Below, piece by piece: positions 1 through 5,253 of a DNA stretch of 6,445 nt. The notes under the pieces were generated by a model. The model had not been told where the DNA came from and did no database searches. It worked only from the letters and a program-made list of their open reading frames with translations. This stretch comes from Devosia sp. (GTDB lineage: Bacteria; Pseudomonadota; Alphaproteobacteria; Rhizobiales; Devosiaceae), in the NCBI GenBank assembly GCA_016793415.1, contig JAEUMC010000125.1, positions 1 to 6,445 of the forward strand, read 5' to 3'. Each line of letters starts with the position of its first letter. Position 1 is the stretch's first letter. A program made the translations under genes and the position numbers.

Positions 1-255
1 GAGGCGCCTGACCTCGGCCCAGGGCCAGGTGGCGTAGGGCTGCGTCCCCCACCACTCGTGCACGCCGACCGGCGCGACGCCAAGGGCATAGAGGAAGTCC
101 TGGTCGTTATAGCCAAGCGAGACGATGCGCAGCGGCGGCGCGGCAATAGTGGTCTCGCCGAGGTTGTGCTTGACGGTGACCGGGAAGCCGGCGGCGGTGG
201 CCAGGGTGGCGATCAGGCTGCAGGCAGCGGCGATGAGGACGGTGAGAGCGCGCAT
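1..255 (-). CDS. Iron-siderophore ABC transporter periplasmic binding protein, 5' part only
   Basis: This is the N-terminal 85 codons of a periplasmic binding protein. The gene runs off the left edge, so its C-terminal lobe is not visible. Residues 1-21 form a signal peptide: a short basic start (MR), an Ala/Leu/Ile-rich core and an Ala-x-Ala site near 19-21. The mature protein begins with FPVTVKHNLGETTI, and residues 43-60 read RIVSLGYNDQDFLYALGV. HEWWG (66-70) and PYATWPW (73-79) follow. This order is typical of FepB/FecB-like (COG0614) proteins, which deliver ferric siderophores to an inner-membrane FecCD-type permease. That assignment is family recognition; the particular siderophore cannot be read. 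The ATG at 255 was chosen because the signal peptide starts there directly. A candidate iron operator lies 11 bases upstream, suggesting repression when iron is plentiful. The gene is separated from the sugar operon by a 211-bp spacer with a terminator. Confidence 0.88.
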   Translation of the reverse strand, partial: MRALTVLIAAACSLIATLATAAGFPVTVKHNLGETTIAAPPLRIVSLGYNDQDFLYALGVAPVGVHEWWGTQPYATWPWAEVRRL

Positions 256-266
256 CGATCCAAAAA

Positions 267-285
267 CATGACTATTGTTATCATG
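267..285. promoter_or_regulatory. Candidate iron-responsive operator (RirA IRO-type palindrome)
   Basis: The sequence is a perfect inverted repeat, CATGA-N9-TCATG, whose core TGA-N9-TCA (269-283) matches the IRO-box pattern described for RirA in rhizobia and agrobacteria. On the minus strand the core reads TGATAACAATAGTCA, which also fits a 7-1-7 Fur-type box at about 11 of 14 positions. It is an AT-rich island in GC-rich DNA. It ends 11 bases before the ATG of the siderophore-binding protein, where a bound repressor would cover the transcription start or ribosome binding region. Which regulator binds (RirA, Fur/Mur or another) is inference. Confidence 0.55.
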
Positions 286-288
286 AAT

Positions 289-317
289 TCGATAGCGCGC
301 GGGCTGGTGTTTGGCAA
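289..317 (-). promoter_or_regulatory. Possible sigma-70-type promoter for the siderophore-binding protein gene
   Basis: On the minus strand TTGCCA (317-312) could be a -35 element. Seventeen bases on, TATCGA (294-289), preceded by C, could be a weak -10 of the CTAT type seen in alphaproteobacteria. The candidate -10 adjoins the palindrome at 267-285, so a repressor there would block initiation. The -10 match is poor (only TAT conserved), so this is a positional suggestion. No other promoter-like pair stood out in the 256-466 spacer. Confidence 0.25.
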
Positions 318-413
318 CGGCCGACCCGCGTAACGGATGTCATCCCTGGCGCGTTCGGCAAGGGCCCCAAACTCGGTGGGTCTCGATCGGTTGGGGCATC
401 GACTTGTCTCAAG

Positions 414-443
414 AAGCAAAGGCCCGAGCAGCGCCCGGGCCTT
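414..443 (-). terminator. Rho-independent-like terminator at the end of the sugar operon
   Basis: AAGGCCCG (minus strand, 443-436) pairs with CGGGCCTT (426-419), an 8-bp GC-rich stem with a 9-base loop. On the minus strand it is followed by TGCTTCTT, an imperfect T-rich tail. It lies 23 bases past the stop codon of the oxidoreductase gene and before the promoter region of the iron gene, where an operon terminator is expected. The interrupted T-run makes termination efficiency uncertain. Confidence 0.65.
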
Positions 444-466
444 CTCTATTCCTGGTACGACAGGCC

Positions 467-1606
467 TCAGCGCAGCAGCGCGCGGGCCTCGTCGATGCCG
501 AGCGCAGCGGGGCGCTCGCAGGTGGTCTGCAGGGTGATCACCTGGCCGGTCTCGCCGGCGCGGAGGATCGAGGTCATGACGTCGACGGCGTGCAGGGCCA
601 CGTCGAGATCGCAACGCGCCTTCTTGCCGGTCTCGATCGAGTCCATCATGTCGGCGAGGCCGGCATTGCGGTAGTTGGCCCGCGGGTTGGGCTTGTCCAG
701 ATCCTGGTTGGCCTTGCCGAACGGATGATCCCAGGGGGTCACCTTCTCCTTGTCGCCGGCGCGGTTGGTTATGGTCACGTCGCCGTTGAAGAAGTTCGGA
801 TCAGGCACATAGACCGAACCTTCGGTGCCGTAGAGCTCGATATTGTGGTGGCCGTGGCTGGAGACGTCCCAACTGGCGCCCAGGGTGATGATGGCGCCCG
901 AATGGAATTCGAGGATGGCGTGGATCGTGGTGGGCGTGCCGACCTTGATGAAGGTGCCCTTGAACGGGCCTTCGGCAGTCACCTCACGCTCGGCGCGAGC
1001 CGAACCGGTGAAGGCGGTGACGCGCTTGATCGGGCCGACGAGGCTGATCAGGTCGGTGATGTAGTACGGACCGAGATCGAGGATCGGACCACCGCCGGGC
1101 TGGAAGAAGAAGTCCGGATTGGGATGCCAGTGCTCCATGCCGCGGCTCAGCACGTGCATGGTGCCCGAGGCGATCTTGCCGACCTTGCCCGAGTCGATGA
1201 TGGCGCGAGCCTGCTGGTGGGCGCCGCCGAGGAAGGTGTCCGGAGCGGAGCCGACCTTGAGCTTGTGCTCGTCGGCCAGCGCCTTGAGCTGGATGCCCTC
1301 TTCGACGCTGAGCACGAACGGCTTCTCGGAATAGGCATGCTTGCCGGCCGAAAGGAGGACCTTCGAAATCGAGAAATGCGTCGAGGGGATCGTGAGGTTC
1401 ACGATCACGTCGATCTCCGAGTTCTTCAGGAGCTCATCGGGGGTCTGCGCCGCGACATTGTACTCCCCTGCCCGCTTCTTTGCGGCTTCTGGGAGGATGT
1501 CGGCGATGGCGCGGACTTCGAGGTTCCTGAACAGCGGCGCGAGACGCAGGTAGGCGGCCGAGATATTGCCGGCACCCATGATGCCGACGCCATAGGTCTT
1601 TGCCAT
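467..1606 (-). CDS. Gfo/Idh/MocA-family NAD(P)-dependent sugar oxidoreductase
   Basis: This encodes a 379-residue cytoplasmic dehydrogenase of usual family length. The N-terminal Rossmann fold carries the dinucleotide-binding glycines GIMGAGNIS (8-16), and an acidic IADI follows strand 2. The family lysine lies in SEKPF (93-97, K95). The C-terminal alpha/beta substrate domain contains GGGPILDLGPYY (171-182), where Tyr181 occupies the position that is His in inositol-dehydrogenase-like members. Related enzymes oxidise or reduce sugar hydroxyls with NAD(P); the best contextual guess is C3 oxidation of a glucoside or anhydrosugar, as in levoglucosan dehydrogenase. The ATG at 1606 was chosen because GGAG (1619-1616) sits nine bases upstream, inside the end of the previous gene, and the Rossmann fold starts immediately. 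Upstream in-frame codons give unrelated Arg/Ser-rich sequence. The gene starts four bases after the preceding stop, so it is operonic and probably translationally coupled. The substrate is unproven. Confidence 0.92.
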   Translation of the reverse strand: MAKTYGVGIMGAGNISAAYLRLAPLFRNLEVRAIADILPEAAKKRAGEYNVAAQTPDELLKNSEIDVIVNLTIPSTHFSISKVLLSAGKHAYSEKPFVLSVEEGIQLKALADEHKLKVGSAPDTFLGGAHQQARAIIDSGKVGKIASGTMHVLSRGMEHWHPNPDFFFQPGGGPILDLGPYYITDLISLVGPIKRVTAFTGSARAEREVTAEGPFKGTFIKVGTPTTIHAILEFHSGAIITLGASWDVSSHGHHNIELYGTEGSVYVPDPNFFNGDVTITNRAGDKEKVTPWDHPFGKANQDLDKPNPRANYRNAGLADMMDSIETGKKARCDLDVALHAVDVMTSILRAGETGQVITLQTTCERPAALGIDEARALLR

Positions 1607-1610
1607 TGTC

Positions 1611-2354
1611 TTAGGCTCCGAGGGTCTTGATGAAGGCGATCGAGCGCGAGGCGAAGCGGTCGATATCGTTCGGGTTGTCGTGTTCGGCGACGAAGTACTT
1701 CGCCTTCGTCTGGTTCCGCACGATCGGCCACAACGTCTTCCACGGCACGATGCCCTGGCCGGCATCGGCCCAGCCGTCTTCGTCGGCATTCTGGCCGGCG
1801 GGAGCGATGTCCTTGACGTGCACGGCGACGATGCGGTCGCCGAACTTGGGCAGCCAGGTGGCCGGGTCGGCCTTGCCGCGGACGATCCAGGCGACGTCGG
1901 CTTCGACGTTCACTGCCGGAGCCGCTTCAAGCAGCCAGTCCATGGCATACTTGCCGTCGTACTCGACGAACTCGAACTCGTGGTTATGGTAGCCGAAGGT
2001 GAGGCCGGCATCCTGGAACGGCTTGCCGATCTTCTGCAGCCGGTCGGCGAACTTCTTCCAGCCATCGGCCGAAGTCGGGCGATCGGCGGGTGCGAGCCAG
2101 GGGCAGACGACGACCTTGATGCCGAGCGTTTCGGCGAGCTTGAGGGTCTTTGACGTATCCTCGAGATCGCCAAGGCTCACATGCGCGGTCGGCATGGTGA
2201 GGCCGTTGGCATCGAGCTGCGCCTTCAGCGCCATGGGGTCGGTATAGAGCGAGCCGTACCCCTCGACATGGGTGTAGCCGAGCGCGGCCACCTTCTTGAG
2301 CACATCCGCCAGCGGGTAATTGCGGGCGCTGAACAGCTGAAAACCGATATCCAT
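1611..2354 (-). CDS. Sugar phosphate isomerase/epimerase-like TIM-barrel protein (downstream paralog)
   Basis: This encodes a 247-residue cytoplasmic protein of the xylose-isomerase-like TIM-barrel (AP endonuclease 2-type) superfamily. Visible motifs are the opening FQLFSARNYPL, VEGYG (30-34), GYHNHEFEF (121-129), ADVAWI (152-157), HVKDIAPAGQNADEDGWAD (179-197) and AEHDNP (223-228). By analogy with IolE and ketose 3-epimerases, E128, D153, H179 and E224 are likely divalent-metal ligands. The family includes isomerases, epimerases, inosose dehydratases and the keto-glycoside eliminases/hydratases of the LgdB and C-glycoside deglycosidase types. Context favours acting on the keto product of the adjacent dehydrogenase. 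It is about half identical by eye to its upstream neighbour, but where that protein has GHG it has GQG (Q200). The start is ATG with AGAGG seven bases upstream, in a 13-base gap. The exact reaction is not determinable here. Confidence 0.9.
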   Translation of the reverse strand: MDIGFQLFSARNYPLADVLKKVAALGYTHVEGYGSLYTDPMALKAQLDANGLTMPTAHVSLGDLEDTSKTLKLAETLGIKVVVCPWLAPADRPTSADGWKKFADRLQKIGKPFQDAGLTFGYHNHEFEFVEYDGKYAMDWLLEAAPAVNVEADVAWIVRGKADPATWLPKFGDRIVAVHVKDIAPAGQNADEDGWADAGQGIVPWKTLWPIVRNQTKAKYFVAEHDNPNDIDRFASRSIAFIKTLGA

Positions 2355-2367
2355 TATGAGGCCTCTT

Positions 2368-3120
2368 TCACTTCCAGGCGGTGACGGCGGCGATCGAACG
2401 GGATGCGAAGCGGTCGACGTCGGCGGGGTTGTCGTGTTCCATCACCCAGTAGCGGGCGTTGGTGTGGGCTTTGACGGCGTCCGAGAGCGCCTGCCAGTCG
2501 AGCGTGCCGTGGCCGACATCGGCCCAGCCGTCTTCGTTGGCGTTCTGCCCTGCTGGCGCAATGTCCTTGACGTGCACGGCATTGATGCGGCGGCCGTGCT
2601 TCTTGATCCACTCGATCGGATCGTGGCCGCCCTTCACCACCCAGGCGACGTCCATCTCCCAATCATTGTTGGGCGCGGTGTCGAGGATGATATCCATCGG
2701 CAGCTTGCCGGTGGCGGTGGGGCGAAACTCGAAATCGTGGTTGTGCCAGCCAAAGCCGAAGCCACGCTTGCGGAACGCTTCGCCGAGCTTGGCGAGGGTC
2801 TCGCCCAGCTCGATCCATTTGCTGTCGCCCTGGCCTGCCTCACGCTCCTCCTTGGGGATCGCCGGGCAGTAGAGGAACTTCATGCCGAGCGTCTCGGCAG
2901 TCTTCAGCGCGGCGTCGGTGTCCTTGAGCTGCGCCAGGCCGAAATGGCCGGTGGGCATGGTGAGGCCGTGCTGCTTCAGCGCAGCGGCGAGGCTGTCGGC
3001 CTCGGCATAGAGCCCGCCAAAACCTTCGACCTGCTTGTAGCCGAGCTTGGCGAGGCGCCCGAGCACGCCGTCCAGCGGCGGGAAGTTGCGGGCGCTATAG
3101 AGCTGAAAAGAAAAGTCCAA
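2368..3120 (-). CDS. Sugar phosphate isomerase/epimerase-like TIM-barrel protein (upstream paralog, TTG start)
   Basis: This encodes a 250-residue xylose-isomerase-like TIM-barrel protein and is the first enzyme gene after the transporter. Motifs are FQLYSARNFPPL at the N-terminus, VEGFG (31-35), WHNHDFEF (125-132), EMDVAWVV (155-162), HVKDIAPAGQNANEDGWAD (183-201), GHG (203-205) and MEHDNP (227-232). Likely metal ligands by family analogy are E131, D157, H183 and E228. The start codon is TTG. It is chosen because GGAGGAG lies seven bases upstream and because the sequence from that codon (DFSFQLYSARN) aligns with the paralog's MDIGFQLFSARN. The paired paralogs beside a MocA-type dehydrogenase resemble the LgdB1/LgdB2 pair, where one member eliminates and the other hydrates a 3-keto-sugar. 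A simple isomerase or epimerase role is the alternative. A 129-bp spacer separates it from the ATPase gene; the next paralog starts 13 bases downstream. Confidence 0.9.
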   Translation of the reverse strand: MDFSFQLYSARNFPPLDGVLGRLAKLGYKQVEGFGGLYAEADSLAAALKQHGLTMPTGHFGLAQLKDTDAALKTAETLGMKFLYCPAIPKEEREAGQGDSKWIELGETLAKLGEAFRKRGFGFGWHNHDFEFRPTATGKLPMDIILDTAPNNDWEMDVAWVVKGGHDPIEWIKKHGRRINAVHVKDIAPAGQNANEDGWADVGHGTLDWQALSDAVKAHTNARYWVMEHDNPADVDRFASRSIAAVTAWK

Positions 3121-3127
3121 CAGGTAT

Positions 3128-3134
3128 CTCCTCC
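3128..3134 (-). promoter_or_regulatory. Strong Shine-Dalgarno site that fixes a TTG start
   Basis: On the minus strand the sequence reads CTGGAGGAGATACCTGTTG. The GGAGGAG core is almost fully complementary to the 16S anti-SD and ends seven bases before TTG at 3120. The paralog alignment independently places the start there. The strong SD probably compensates for the weak start codon after the long spacer. Confidence 0.75.
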
Positions 3135-3144
3135 AGTAAAGCCA

Positions 3145-3168
3145 CCGCCCCGGTCGTTGCCGGGGCGG
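3145..3168 (-). other. GC-rich intercistronic hairpin between transporter and catabolic genes
   Basis: CCGCCCCGG and CCGGGGCGG form a perfect 9-bp stem with a 6-base loop. On the minus strand the sequence after the stem is TGGCTTTACT, too short a T-run for an efficient intrinsic terminator. It sits in the 3121-3249 spacer, about 11 bases before the strong SD of the next gene. A second, weaker pairing (GTAGCA 3194-3199 with TGCTAC 3215-3220) lies closer to the ATPase stop. The likely role is 3'-end protection or partial attenuation. No convincing promoter was seen in the spacer. Confidence 0.55.
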
Positions 3169-3249
3169 CGCAGTGCTGCTTTTCGGTGGGCTCGTAGCAC
3201 CCCGGGCCGAACGCTGCTACGCGCCCGGTAAGGTGGATGAGCCGAAAGG

Positions 3250-4326
3250 TCAGATGCGGTTGCCGCTCGCGGCGTTGAAGACCGAACCACGCCCCGGATC
3301 AAAGCCGATCAGCACCTTCTGGCCGGGCTCGAGGTGCACCTCGGCGGCGGCGCGGAACGTGAGCGACTGGCCGGCGATCTTGGTCCAGGCGACAGTGTCG
3401 GCGCCCATCGGCTCGACGATCTCGATCTCGGACTCCATCTGCACCGGCATCTTCTTCGCTTCCTCGCCGACGGCGATGTGCTCGGGGCGGATGCCGAGGA
3501 TCGAGGCGCCGTTGGTCTGGTTGGCGAACTGGTAGTTGCCCAGCGGAATGTTGGCCTGGCCATCGACGCTGAGCGTGGTGCCGCTCAGATCGCCCTTGAT
3601 GAAGTTCATCGAGGGCGAGCCGATGAAGCCGGCGACGAACAGGTTGACCGGCTTGTTGTAGATGGTGTGCGGATCGGCCAGTTGCTGGATCACGCCATTC
3701 TTCATGATGGCGATGCGGTCGGCCAGGGTCATCGCCTCGATCTGGTCGTGCGTGACGTAGATCATGGTGTTCTTGAGCCGGGCATGCAGCCGCTTGATCT
3801 CGATGCGCAGGTCGTTGCGGAGCTTGGCGTCGAGGTTGGAAAGCGGCTCGTCGAACAGGAACACATCGACGTCGCGCACCAGGGCCCGGCCGATGGCGAC
3901 GCGCTGGCGCTGGCCGCCGGAGAGTTCGACCGGCTTGCGCTGCAAGAGCGGCTCGATCTGCAGAATTTCCGAGGCGCGCTTCACGCGGGCTTCGATCTCC
4001 GCCTTGGGCATGCGCGCCACGCGCAGGCCGAACGACAGGTTCTTTTCGACCGTCATCTGCGGATAAAGCGCGTAGGACTGGAACACCATGCCGATGCCGC
4101 GGTCCTTGGGCTCGTCCCAGGTGACGTTCTTGCCGGAGATGAAGATCTGCCCGTCGGAGACGTCGAGCAGGCCCGCGATGCAGTTCAGAAGCGTGGACTT
4201 GCCACAGCCCGAGGGCCCGAGCAGCACGATGAACTCGCCCTGTGCGACCTCGAGATCGAGAGACTCGAGGACCTTCACATTGCCGAAGTTGAGGCTGAGA
4301 TCCTTGATGGAAACACTAGTCGTCAT
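3250..4326 (-). CDS. Sugar ABC transporter ATP-binding protein (MalK/UgpC type, CUT1)
   Basis: This 358-residue protein is the cytoplasmic ATPase that powers the sugar importer, acting as a dimer on the two permeases. All nucleotide-binding motifs are intact: Walker A GPSGCGKST (37-45), Q-loop Q83 in VFQSYALYP, signature LSGGQRQ (135-141), Walker B VFLFDEP (155-161) with catalytic E160, D-loop SNLDA (163-167) and switch H193 in VTHDQ. The C-terminal third is a MalK-like OB/TOBE regulatory domain with GIRPEHI (278-284). Length is normal, if slightly short, for the family. The ATG at 4326 follows AAGGGG nine bases upstream and lies six bases after the permease stop. Such ATPases can be shared between several CUT1 systems, but its place directly after the permeases indicates it serves this one. 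MalK-type C-terminal domains sometimes bind regulators; nothing here shows that directly. Confidence 0.96.
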   Translation of the reverse strand: MTTSVSIKDLSLNFGNVKVLESLDLEVAQGEFIVLLGPSGCGKSTLLNCIAGLLDVSDGQIFISGKNVTWDEPKDRGIGMVFQSYALYPQMTVEKNLSFGLRVARMPKAEIEARVKRASEILQIEPLLQRKPVELSGGQRQRVAIGRALVRDVDVFLFDEPLSNLDAKLRNDLRIEIKRLHARLKNTMIYVTHDQIEAMTLADRIAIMKNGVIQQLADPHTIYNKPVNLFVAGFIGSPSMNFIKGDLSGTTLSVDGQANIPLGNYQFANQTNGASILGIRPEHIAVGEEAKKMPVQMESEIEIVEPMGADTVAWTKIAGQSLTFRAAAEVHLEPGQKVLIGFDPGRGSVFNAASGNRI

Positions 4327-4332
4327 GGAGGA

Positions 4333-5253
4333 TTACCCCTTCACCGCACCGGCGGCGATGCCGCGGACGAACCACTTACCCGAGATGAAATAGACCACCA
4401 GCGGAACCGCTGCCGTGAGGATGGTTGCAGCCATGTTCACGTTGTATTCGCGGATACCCGTCGTGGTGGTGACGATGTTGTTGAGCTGCACCGTCATCGG
4501 CATGTTCTCACGGCCGGCAAACACCGTGCCGAACAGGAAGTCGTTCCAGATGCCGGTGACCTGCAGGATGATGGCGACGATGGTGATCGGCACCGACATC
4601 GGCAGCATGATGCGGAAGAAGATGCCCCAGAACCCTGCCCCATCGACGCGGCCGGCCTTGAACAGCTCGATCGGCAGCGAGGCGAAGAAGTTGCGATACA
4701 GCAACGTCAGGATCGGCATGCCGAAGATGGTGTGGACGATCACGATGCCGGGGAGCGTCGCGAACAGACCGACCTTGGAGAGCCCGATAATCAGCGGGTA
4801 GATCACCACCTGGTAGGGCACGAACGCGCCGAAGACGAGGACACCGAACAGGAATTCCGAGCCCTTGTATTTCCAGAAGCTCAGCGCGTAGCCGTTGATC
4901 ATGGCAATGACGATGGAGACCGGCACCGAGAGCGCGGTGATCTTCACCGAGTTCCAGAAGCCCGGCTTCAGGCCGTTACAGTCGCGGCCGGTGCAGGCGG
5001 TATCCCAGGCCTTCAGCCAGGGATCGAAGGTGAGCAGCGCCGGCCAGTTGAACAGGTGCCCCTCGCGGATTTCCGGCATGGTCTTGAGCGAGGTGACGAT
5101 CATCACCCAGAGCGGCATCAGGAAGAACAGCGCCGACAGGATCAGGAAGGCGTAGACGCCGATCCGGCCGATGGTCAGGCTTTTGGGCTTGGGGCCGCGC
5201 GGTCCGGAGAGCGCGCCGGCGGAGAGGCCCGATGAAATGGCTTCGGTGGTCAT
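4333..5253 (-). CDS. Carbohydrate ABC transporter permease, MalG type (glucose/mannose-like branch)
   Basis: This is a 306-residue inner-membrane permease, one half of the translocation channel. About six membrane segments are visible, near 31-55, 100-126, 133-156, 165-188, 219-240 and 274-293. The EAA loop that contacts the ATPase runs from E196 to P218 (ELFKAGRVDGAG, then IMLP). The C-terminus WFVRGIAAGAVKG is characteristic of MalG-like CUT1 permeases. The periplasmic loop after segment 1 holds a Cys pair (C87, C92) in ACTGRDCNGL, a feature I recall from Gts/Glc-type glucose permeases. The start was set at 5253, not further upstream, because codons before it are Arg/His/Gly-rich out-of-frame shadow of the previous gene. 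The ATG overlaps the preceding TAA as TAATG, implying translational coupling and equal stoichiometry with the MalF-type partner. The N-terminal 25 residues are a cytoplasmic Ser/Gly/Pro/Lys tail. Confidence 0.95.
   Translation of the reverse strand: MTTEAISSGLSAGALSGPRGPKPKSLTIGRIGVYAFLILSALFFLMPLWVMIVTSLKTMPEIREGHLFNWPALLTFDPWLKAWDTACTGRDCNGLKPGFWNSVKITALSVPVSIVIAMINGYALSFWKYKGSEFLFGVLVFGAFVPYQVVIYPLIIGLSKVGLFATLPGIVIVHTIFGMPILTLLYRNFFASLPIELFKAGRVDGAGFWGIFFRIMLPMSVPITIVAIILQVTGIWNDFLFGTVFAGRENMPMTVQLNNIVTTTTGIREYNVNMAATILTAAVPLVVYFISGKWFVRGIAAGAVKG

Larger units (their letters stand above)
1611..3120 (-). repeat. Tandem gene duplication (two TIM-barrel paralogs)
   Basis: The two adjacent genes share motif order from end to end, including nearly identical HVKDIAPAGQNA-EDGWAD and EHDNP-DRFASRSIA segments. 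At the DNA level a 21-base exact match (1763-1783 and 2517-2537) and a 20-base exact match (1807-1826 and 2561-2580) lie at the same offset of 754 bases, as expected for collinear copies. Elsewhere the copies have diverged widely, so the duplication is old or the pair was acquired already diverged. It is not a recent sequencing or assembly duplication. Confidence 0.8.

Noticed and set aside
1..255. Reading the siderophore-binding protein as a lipoprotein because of Cys12
   Set aside because: The residues before Cys12 do not form a normal lipobox, and cleavage there would leave too short a hydrophobic core; the Ala-x-Ala site near residue 21 fits better.
58..333. Plus-strand open frame of 91 codons at the left edge
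   Set aside because: It is antisense to the signal peptide and N-terminus of the iron-siderophore binding protein, lacks motifs and crosses the AT-rich operator region.
311..1630. Plus-strand open frame of 439 codons opposite the oxidoreductase gene
   Set aside because: It covers the same region as a well-supported Gfo/Idh/MocA gene on the minus strand, shows no recognisable motifs and also runs across the operon terminator and the iron-gene promoter region.
1607..1789. Upstream in-frame extension of the oxidoreductase gene to 1789
   Set aside because: The added 61 residues are Arg/Ser/Thr-rich shadow of the preceding isomerase gene, and the Rossmann fold begins right after the ATG at 1606, which has its own SD.
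3334..5235. Very long plus-strand open frame (633 codons) opposite the ATPase and MalG-type permease genes
   Set aside because: It is antisense to two genes with intact family motifs. Its translation is a low-complexity Asp/His/Arg/Gly/Val-rich string without domains. GC-rich third positions of the real genes remove stop codons from this antisense frame.
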